Of a stretch of DNA of 64,000 bases, positions 56,758 to 64,000 are shown in pieces. Location: positions 78,402,168-78,466,167 of the forward strand of contig NC_088203.1 of the NCBI RefSeq assembly GCF_037126465.1. The letters are read 5' to 3'. Source of the stretch: Ornithodoros turicata (Eukaryota > Arthropoda > Arachnida > Ixodida > Argasidae). A program made the translations under genes and the position numbers. The stretch's first letter is position 1. Each line of letters begins with the position of its first letter. The notes under the pieces were generated by a model. The model made no database searches. It saw nothing but the letters and a program-made list of their open reading frames with translations, and had not been told where the DNA came from.

Positions 56758-57724
56758 CAAGGTATATCTAAACAGGTAGCGCAACTACCATAGGCCCCTG
56801 TGTCTTCAGAATGACGCCATAATAGAGACGGTCAGCGCCATCCATCCGGTGCGCGGACTACTACGATTGCAAATAAATGACGTCAGAGATGACGTCAGCA
56901 GTATGAATTAATTAGTAGTGCATAATTAGCCACGCAGGTTTACATTCGCGCACTTCGTTTGCGTTGTATTCCCTTTTCGTAGCCCAGGCAACAATACCAG
57001 ACGAGAACACAGAAAAATAAATCATATGTTTAATGAATCATATCAATTCGAAATACATACAGTTAGCACAGATTTTGACAACTCCAAACAGAAGGGCATG
57101 GTGACGACCACACATAAATTAGGAAGGCTTACTTAAGGTCCATTTCTCACCTAGAGCTATACGTACACGTAGTGATTAGACGTTTGCATTTATTCAATGA
57201 GTGGCAATTATAGGTCCATTGCAACAAAACATGACATCGTTGGTGCACAGTTTGCTCCTGCTGACACTCACACTATCATGGCCGCTCGTCCCATGACGAA
57301 ATCTTTTTTTTTTTCGCGGGCCCAGCAACAGGGGATGCATTGTATTCATCTGTTCACACGTGTTAATCTTGGTCTACAGCTCCTGTTTAACCAAAAGAGT
57401 GTACAAACTCCGTATTACAATGCACGGATAAAAAACCCCACTGTGACACATGCGCAAAGGAACAGGATACGGAAACGTACTCGGGTGGTAGATGATTTCG
57501 TATACGTGCACGCATGGGGCAGCAGAAAGTTTTTTTCTATATTGAAATCATGAATAGCCTATTAGTACGTACAAAAGCATTGCCGATGTTGTAAAGTTTT
57601 TCTGTTTACGATCGTATCTCTACTACCAACATCCAGGATCGCGCGCGCCTCACGATGGTAGCCTTGCCGGTGGGTCTGATTTGGTATTTTCGCTAGTTTT
57701 CGCTACCAGTTTAGATATACCTTG
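56758..57724. mobile_element. Tandem TIR unit 2 (967 bp)
   Basis: This unit starts CAAGGTATATCTAAACAGG directly at the end of unit 1 and ends CGCTACCAGTTTAGATATAC then CTTG, so its own termini are inverted repeats. GCATCTGG occurs immediately left of unit 1 and again just right of unit 2 (57731-57738). That could be a duplicated target enclosing both units. Confidence 0.8.
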
Positions 57725-57858
57725 TACCTTGCATCTGGTCCGGCCGCCATACATTTTCAATGAGTCACATCTATCCACCGCCAACAGCCACAGCAGAGCC
57801 AGATGCGCGATGTAAATTGAAAGAGAGGAGGCCTTCTTCGTTATCTAGAAGGTGTTGG

Positions 57859-58898
57859 CTGGACTCGTCAACGCTAAACTAAGTTCAATAGATTACGTCG
57901 CGCGTGAAGGAGCTTTGGACTTCGCAAGTTCACGATATATGTTTTCCTTTCTCGGCAACTGAGGTTGGGTCTACAGCGGCCGTCTGACATGCACACTTGA
58001 GCCAGTGCATTTTCTTTTCTGCACTACGTCGACCAGCTGAATTATAAGTTCCTTAGTGCCCGACAATAGCTCCCGTGCATTATAGTTGTTGTGTCACAAC
58101 CCTTTTAGTATTTGACAGCCTTAGCCCTTTCGGGCCTGTATTTTTCAAATATTTTTTCCGACCTTGTTTGGTTTCTATACCGTCCAAGGAACTAAAAAAA
58201 ATACAAAACACCAGGTTAATATTTCTTGGTTATTGAAGATGGCGTCATGTACTAAAGATTGTACATTAGGCTCAGTGGTTGTGAAAAGGTAAAAATATTT
58301 GACGCTATAATTTATTTTTGACCCTCTACAGCAACGGCAAAATGTACACGATGATCATCTTGAGCTAACAGTGTTCCAGCGCAATAGTCCAGCGCATGTG
58401 GAAATCCTTCTGGAAGATTTTTTCTAGCTCGAAATATTTGCCGTACGGCTTCTTCTTTAGCTTATTTCGCCATTATATATTCGTTGTGATTTGTTCTTCA
58501 TCAAACTCGTCAGTTAGCTCATGTAATACATGATGTCCGTCGTCTGCTACACCTCGTGAAACAAGTTCTCCGTCTTCCTCCGTACCTCGGTCCTCATCTT
58601 GGTCAGATGCTTTTCAATTACCAAGTAAGAAAATGGGGGAATATGAAGGGAGAATCCCTCTTCTCAAAATAAAACCTACTAGGCGCACCCTACCAATAAA
58701 GGAAGCAGAGGGAACACAATAGCGAAGGAGTATTTCCTGAGCTTAACTTCCAAGGAGTGACGGGCATATGTATGGTACATATGTACCTGGACGTGCCATA
58801 TCCGATGCATGCACTGAGGCAATAATTATTCGGTGACCATAAGGTCTTCAATGTTTCATAAGTACCATGCAAAATTCTCATCACGCCCGTTACAAATT
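57859..58898. other. Intronic sequence, nothing recognised
   Basis: No exon-like frame with M13 similarity and no paired repeat was found here. Confidence 0.35.
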
Positions 58899-59757
58899 CA
58901 GTGTTGTACCCGTTACCGGAATATGGTATCGCGATACCGATACTCGTTACTTGAGTGAAGAGTGTCGAAATGCCGATATCGATACTTCTTTTTTAAAGTA
59001 TCGGAGTACCACTACTGTTACTCAAAAAAGTAACGCGATACTTTGCCCGATACTTTTGTTTGAAATACGAAGATGATGCAACATTGAAATATCGTTTACG
59101 TGAACAGTTTTGTAGTAAAAATACAGCATATTTCATATGTAGCGCGGACACGTTATGCTTGACTTTTATCAATAGCTGGTTCTGGAAGTCGTCTTCTACC
59201 ATCCTTTCAGGTCGTGGTCTCTCCGGCAGCTGTCAGAGGCCAGTATGACAATTACGTTAGTGTCAGGCCCACACATACCCTGGAGTCCCATGACCAAGGA
59301 ATCCTATCCGAAGTTAACAATACCACAGTATATCTGAGCGGGACTCCGTACGACACGGCAGCTTAGCAGTGGAATCCAGAGCGCACTGCCAATGACTGGA
59401 CCTGTGTTCGTTGACCTCAACTTCTTTTGTTGAGCACAGCGTGGTTATTTCCTCCAGTTTCTAAGAAAAACAGTAAACATGTGTTTGGTATAATTCCATA
59501 ATTCCGGTTACGAAGCACGTAGACATGTCCACAAGCTTCTAGTCGGGCTAGGCGGACCATTCACAATGAATTAAAGAGAATTATCGTCGGTGAAGAAATG
59601 GTGGGGCACTAAAAAGTATCGGTAACGATACGAAGATCGTGTTACCATAAATTTGTAACGGAAATACTTTTCCGAAAGAGATTTAAAAAAGTATCGCGAT
59701 ACGCACTCCGATACCGAAAACTTATCGATTACAGTAACGCCGATACGTACAACACTG
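58899..59757. mobile_element. hAT-like non-autonomous element, 859 bp
   Basis: CAGTGTTGTAC at the left end is matched by GTACAACACTG at the right. Inside each end are many GTATCG/CGATAC words in mirrored arrangement (58920-59060 and 59615-59740), as in hAT-type subterminal repeats. No transposase is present. The flanking 8 bases do not match, so any target duplication has decayed. Confidence 0.75.
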
Positions 59758-60063
59758 GTCGCAATTCTTGGTCCACAAAAAAAAAATAATAAAAATAAGA
59801 AAAGAACCCGCTGCTTCCCTCGCTCGCAGGCGTCTTTACCTTCTCGTCGTCGTGTTCCTCTGTTCCAGAGCACGCGGGAGCCCAAATTGCGATGCGTATG
59901 CGGATTAGAATGTCTTAGGAATATTTTTGCTTCTTTGTCTATTTCGGCCATTTCATTGAAGTGTGACAACACAACTCTGTTGTGTAATTTTTTTAGAACA
60001 TAAGGGCCGAAAGGTTTAATGCCGAGACGACGTGACCTTTAATAATATCACTTTATGACCCAG

Positions 60064-60724
60064 GTTCGAGAACCCGAAACACATGGATCCTATACTCTCC
60101 AGCATCGGCGACATGGGGGATCACGTGTTTCACAACTGGCAAAACGCATCGAAAGGACTTGTCAGGATCGATGCACCACGGTTGCAATCGATAATAAGTG
60201 CCTTTCAGCAACAGATGGTGCCAGAGCCACATTACACCTTCTGGAACACGCAACAACAGACATTTTTGATGCCTCCGTACGTGCCCATCGTGCCACTGTA
60301 CCTGAACGTTAGCAATGCCGTCAAGTACGGAGCTTTGGGATTCTTGATATCGGACGTTGCCACAAAACTCCTGCACATGTATTATCCATCTGCTAAAAGG
60401 AGGAACTGGCCATGCTTGAATGACTCTCGGGACGGTGGTGAAGACGACACGCAGATCGTCCATTCCGCGTTTGCATTGTACTTCGCCTGGGAAGCTTTCA
60501 AAGGAGTGGCCGTACCAGATTCAGATGATCTGCTACCGGAGCTGTCGGATGCGCAGCTGTTCTTCGTTGCTTATTGTCTCCTAATGTGCGGCGAACCACG
60601 TGATGAAAAACGTTTCGTGCGCAGGTGTAACGAACCGCTGAGGCACCACTCGGCGTTCTCGAAGGCGTTTTCGTGTCCAGCGAATTCGCCCATGAATGCC
60701 AAAGAAAAGTGCGCGTTTTTTTAG
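60064..60724 (+). CDS. M13 (neprilysin-family) C-terminal exon, catalytic motifs lost
   Basis: This exon starts after CCCAG at 60063, completes the split Arg codon and reads FENPKH then MDPILSS. It encodes 219 residues to TAG at 60722-60724, giving a predicted protein of about 667 residues against roughly 700-770 for active relatives. NAVKYGALGFLISDVATKLL aligns to the M13 zinc site, where HExxH should lie at SDVAT (60350-60364). Both zinc His and the catalytic Glu are missing. The following E-x-x-x-D motif aligns with TQIVHSAFAL and is also lost. The end keeps SPMNAKEKC but closes in AFF rather than the usual Cys-x-x-Trp type end, so only the fold is conserved. It should be a pseudoenzyme, perhaps a peptide-binding or decoy protein. 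No canonical AATAAA lies within 200 bases downstream. Confidence 0.85.
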
Positions 60725-61370
60725 CGGCAGCGAAACTGCAGTGGATGGTATTGTATGGCTGATAGTCCTTATCTACTGTACAGAACGATGGCGTGGCAGC
60801 TGAATACTACGTCGTGCACAACAGGTACTCCGTATGGATGTTGTACGTTGTTGATATCCTGTAATTTATAAGCGAAGATTTGGTGAAATATTAATGTACG
60901 CATTTCCAACTTTGTCTGTGTGTTCGGTGCTTCGAATATCTGATGTAAACCTGAAAATTACACCTCCCTGTGAAACAGTCACAATCTAATGAGGACGCTG
61001 TGAGGCGTTTTATGACTCTGTTCTTTGTATGAGTTGACCACGGTGGAAAGTACGTAGCACACAAACAGACAAGCAAAACACAAGCCGCGATGCCTTATAA
61101 CATGAAATACGGCAGTCATCGAGCGCTGTCTGACTTTTTTGGCGACTGCAATATTTCAACGTTGAGTGGAATTGGCGTTTCTTTTCAGGTGTTACGAAGC
61201 GTCACCTATCGCGACACTTCCCTCACAAGAACTGCTTGGGACATACATGTCCGAAATCTCAAATCAGTGGTTCAACAAGCCGAAATAGGTTTTGTCGCCT
61301 TCGCCCCCCCCTCGAAATATAAGCTAACCCGTATCATGGCGTCATTTCTTCACGGTGTCTCAGGTTGATG
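60725..61370. other. Downstream of the M13-like gene, nothing firm
   Basis: A 92-codon plus frame at 61090-61368 starts MPYNMKYG and has no recognised domain. This may be 3' UTR followed by intergenic sequence. Confidence 0.3.
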
Positions 61371-61660
61371 CACTTATGTGCTTAAGAAATGTCGCCCTCC
61401 TCCCCATAGATGTCCCAGCTCCCCTCCCCTCGTAAAAAAATTCTGGCTACGCCCCTGGTCAGGAGGAATAATCTTGCAACAGCTGGATATTTCAGGTAGC
61501 ATTGTACCATGAGCTGTCGTCCACCTCCTTGCGTTGTGGTACGAGAGTTGCACGCAAGAACGCAAAGGGGGCGTCTGAACGAGTCCTGAATTACCAGTGC
61601 ACGTGTGTTTTGGGGGGTTGGACTGCTTGACATTCCAACGTGGTTTACAGCTCAACTATG
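61371..61660 (-). repeat. Transposon-end-like fragment
   Basis: On the minus strand CCAGGGGCGTAGCCAGAATT followed by a T run and G-rich sequence is a motif seen at the ends of widespread metazoan non-autonomous elements. A matching second end was not located. Confidence 0.45.
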
Positions 61661-61810
61661 CCCAATAGCGTATGAAACGCATTAATGCAAAGTTTGGTTC
61701 TTAGCGGATTTGTTGAAATGGCCAATTCACGTGGTCAAAATATGGCAACACGGCCTAGAGGAGCCATTGATGTGCTTACTACATAGAAATGACTCGTCCA
61801 GTGCAATTCG

Positions 61811-62065
61811 ATGACTGTGGAGGGCGTAACGCATATGGGACGGCCACCTCGCGTTCGTTATTACGTTGAGGCAAAAAGGAAATTGCCGTTTGAGCAGCAC
61901 AAACTGGTTGATTGTTTCACTAAGTGTGATAAGACAAGGAGAAGTAAGCGGGTGGTGCCGTGCTCCTTTATTTGTGATGTTTGTTGTCATCAGAAGCGCA
62001 GTGGTGTCAATGGGTGTGATTATTGTTGCACTAAGTGTTCTGCCGAATGGTCTGGCCATGGATAA
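61811..62065 (+). other. Small cysteine-rich open frame of unknown function
   Basis: The plus frame has an AT-hook-like GRPPRVR after an internal Met (about 61835). A C-terminal half follows with ten cysteines in CSFICDVCCHQKRSGVNGCD and YCCTKCSAEW. The spacing does not match a zinc finger that I can name. Overlapping frames on both strands are also open, so coding is uncertain. It could be a degraded transposon zinc-binding tail. Confidence 0.2.
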
Positions 62066-62460
62066 GGCAAAAAAGGCAGATATGATACACGTGTCATCAA
62101 ACACACCTGCGAACTGCTTAAAAGCTCCCTGCCGCATGGTAAGAGGGCTCCGTTCTGGCATCGAATATTTTCCTCATCAAAAATCAAGCTCGAAATCAAA
62201 TATCAAAAACAAGTCGACGTCCTTTGGTGGAGCAAAATCTGCGTTGCCAAGCCTACTGAATTGCGTGTCGCTTCTCTTTGTGCAGCAGCTCCGCATACAC
62301 AGTACGCAGCGTACCGTTTAGCGTAATCGGGTGGATAGTACCCACTCGGCTGAATTTCGTCTTTTACTTTTTAAGTGTGTGTTTGTTTTCACTCTGCGCG
62401 GTAACAGAGCTGAGAGCGAGTCTGTCTCGGATGACACTTACAGTTGAAAAATGGGATTTG
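62066..62460. other. Unassigned sequence
   Basis: I see no supported gene or repeat in this interval. Confidence 0.3.
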
Positions 62461-62479
62461 TATTATGTCATTCCTTTTT

Positions 62480-63060
62480 CTAATCCAATAGAAGCCAATT
62501 CTAATCCAACACAATCCAGTTCTATGCTAAAATCCAGTTCTAATCCAACAAAAGCCAATTCTAAGCCATCAGATAGGTCTCCCTTAGCTCTGTCCCCTCA
62601 TGCTGATTGGTCCATGCCAAGCCTACTGATCGCTGCTTGGTTGACCGTAGCTCTGCTCCTTCATGCTAATGAGGTGGTTGTCTCCACCCCTTCTTGCTGA
62701 TTGGTCTACGCCAAGCCTACTGACCGCTGATTGGCTGGTTGTAGCTCCGCCCCTTTTTACTAGCTCAGCTCACTTTGTGCTGATTGGTCCATTCCAAGCA
62801 TACTGATCACTGAGTGGCACTCCACATTTTCTAGACTTCTAAGCCCTCCGATTGGTCCATGCATGCTAAGACTACTGATGGGCCCGTGACGCTGATAGCT
62901 CCCTTCAAAGCCTAACGATCGTTGGCTCCAGCCCCTTTTATGCTACTTGGCTCTTCCTCTTCAAGCTGATTGGTCCATCCTAACCATACTGAACAGTGAT
63001 TGGCTAGCCTGAATTGGCTATGCAAGTTGCATAGCCTTGCATGCAATAGTTGCATAAGTT
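62480..63060. repeat. Degenerate tandem repeats rich in GCTGATTGGTCCAT
   Basis: A CTAATCCAA-rich patch (62480-62560) leads into about five degenerate units of roughly 60-105 bases containing TGATTGGTCCAT(G/T)CCAAGC and CTACTGATC (near 62603, 62697, 62780, 62848 and 62967). Each includes an ATTGG (inverted CCAAT box) word. The array has no coding potential. Confidence 0.65.
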
Positions 63061-63349
63061 GCATGCGATCTATGCATGCTCCACAACGGCTGTGCAGCGG
63101 CTTCAGACCAGACACGAGAATCTGATTTCAACCTTTATTTGGTACAACAGCTCCCTGGTCACTCAGCTCCTTTACAGGTTGATAGACCCCAACTGCTATT
63201 GGTTCATCTGACTGCAAGCCTTTCATTGGTCACTTCTACTCATCTTTACACCTATTCCCTATTCCCTATCGAAATTGCTTGTTCCCTGGCCTAATCCAGC
63301 CCAGCAACGCTCTGCACTTAAAGCATTTCTGGACACCATCGGACTTCGA
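63061..63349. other. Unassigned, sparse ATTGG-containing sequence
   Basis: This is a looser continuation of the upstream repeat (CTATTGGTTCATCTGACTGC, TTCATTGGTCACTTC). No gene is seen. Confidence 0.35.
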
Positions 63350-63465
63350 TGGTTATTGTGAAGAGCCTCTTATTCCCCACATTCCCTCCAGCAATGGGGT
63401 AGAGTATCGCCTATGGCGATGAACCTCCCCACTCTCCAAAGCCAAAAATAAAGTTGTTGTTCTTT
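63350..63465 (+). repeat. Tick-type short dispersed repeat, plus copy
   Basis: GCCTCTTATTCCCCACATTC, GCAATGGGGTAGAGTATCGC and CTATGGCGATGAACC lead to AATAAAGTTGTTGTTC. This is the reverse of 54005-54115. The polyadenylation-like AATAAA near the end suggests this is the 3' end of a retroposed family. Confidence 0.8.
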
Positions 63466-64000
63466 AGACACAACTGCTATTGGTCCATTGAACTGTGAGC
63501 AACTCGTTGGTCTCTCACACTCATCTCTAGGTAAGATAAGATAACTTTAGCCAGGGTTAAGATCAGTTTAGCAGTGGTCATTGGAACTTTCTACCTAACA
63601 GTCCCAGCCCACGTAGGCGTTCCCGGAAATGAAGCTGCCGATGCTTTGGCTGTAAGGATACACCTGAAAACGAGCAAGCGTGCTTAAAATTGGCTGGTGT
63701 TGGATTAGAATTGGATTAGAATTGATTTCTATTCGTTCGTGTGCGTAATGGAATAATACTACTAATGGGGTGGCGGGACGCTAAGAGCGAAAGTTCAGGC
63801 GAGGAAAAACCTTCGACGCCCCTGTGGCCTATAGCGCTTGGAAACTGCTAGTCCATCGCACGCGCACGATCACGCGACAGTTGTCGACCAGACTATAGGG
63901 GCATCGCGTCAGCTCGTGTTCCACGTCAGTCGTCTGCTGCTGATCCATTGTAGAGGACGATGGTATTCCTCTACATGAGTCCCGACCGGCGATGAGGTAT
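63466..64000. other. Unassigned sequence at the window edge
   Basis: TGTTGGATTAGAATTGGATT near 63700 is the inverse of CTAATCCAA words at 62480-62540. The pair may therefore bracket a 1.2-kb inverted-end unit. No gene is seen before the window ends. Confidence 0.35.

Larger units (their letters stand above)
55713..57858. mobile_element. TIR element, 2.1 kb, enclosing two tandem elements
   Basis: CCAACACCTTCTAGATAA at 55713-55730 is exactly complemented at 57841-57858. The termini resemble those of the 183-base element at 52526. The interior is mostly the pair of tandem elements at 55775-57724. No transposase frame is present, and flanking bases (CTAGA/CTGGA) give at best an imperfect target duplication. 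Confidence 0.65.
55535..60063 (+). other. Intron of the M13-like gene, packed with transposons
   Basis: The donor GTGAGC at 55535 and the acceptor CTTTATGACCCAG ending at 60063 bound 4529 bases. Spliced, AG from exon 1 and G from exon 2 form an Arg codon and the M13 frame continues. The intron contains a 2.1-kb TIR element with two tandem inner elements and an 859-base hAT-like element. No missing M13 exon is recognised inside it. Confidence 0.75.

Noticed and set aside
55535..60063. Search for a missing M13 exon carrying HExxH in the intron
   Set aside because: No HExxH-bearing frame with M13 context was found. Exon 2 already covers the aligned region with a substituted sequence, and the junction is in frame.
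61727..62161. Minus frame of 144 codons overlapping the Cys-rich plus frame
   Set aside because: No motif is present, and three overlapping open frames indicate a locally stop-poor composition.

Overview
The window is eukaryotic nuclear DNA, most likely from a hard tick (Ixodida). The case rests on a spliced, catalytically dead M13 (neprilysin-family) membrane protein of the kind ticks carry in expanded families, on Ty3/Gypsy retrotransposons of two types (one with a tRNA-Trp-like primer site as in the CsRn1/Kabuki clade), on a short repeat containing AATAAAGTTGTTGTTG-type sequence that I recall from tick transcripts, and on very high transposon density with sparse coding DNA. The genus cannot be fixed from the sequence. 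Nothing bacterial, plasmid or phage is present.

Layout. 1-5 kb: dispersed repeats, a 45-bp tandem array and a ~700-bp direct duplication. 5.2-11.6 kb: a foldback-like block whose ends are inverted copies of each other, with degenerate internal tandem repeats; a 475-bp hAT-type MITE sits in the left arm and the right arm keeps the pre-insertion site. 11.8-18.5 kb: small inverted-repeat elements, an inverted pair of tRNA-derived SINEs and a THAP-like domain exon. 18.8-20.5 kb: the C-terminal part of a protein-primed type B DNA polymerase (Maverick/Polinton type), abutting a repeat that carries conserved short ORFs. 20.5-25.4 kb: a 5'-truncated but open Gypsy pol (minus) head-to-head with a decayed Gypsy integrase (plus). 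27.5-39 kb: an N-terminal zinc-finger exon (CGGBP1/hAT-like) and, 10 kb downstream on the same strand, the decayed C-terminal part of the same protein type; between them lie a hAT-like repeat, a rearranged palindromic Gypsy element and a Tigger remnant. 39-50 kb: AT-rich repeats, two copies of a ~0.9-kb MITE, a LINE tail, a Harbinger-like MITE and a large near-perfect palindrome. 51-52.4 kb: a 5'-truncated CR1/L2-like LINE.

54.1-60.7 kb holds the only convincing host gene: two M13-family exons joined by a 4.5-kb intron with matching splice phase. The predicted type II membrane protein has lost the HExxH zinc site, the downstream glutamate motif and the usual C-terminal tryptophan, so it should be a pseudoenzyme. 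Its intron is filled with terminal-inverted-repeat elements, including two tandem ~970-bp copies. 60.7-64 kb holds intergenic DNA with ATTGG-containing degenerate repeats.

The genes do not form a pathway. The window is a record of nested transposition around one divergent protease-like gene and a few transposase-derived or transcription-factor-like exons.
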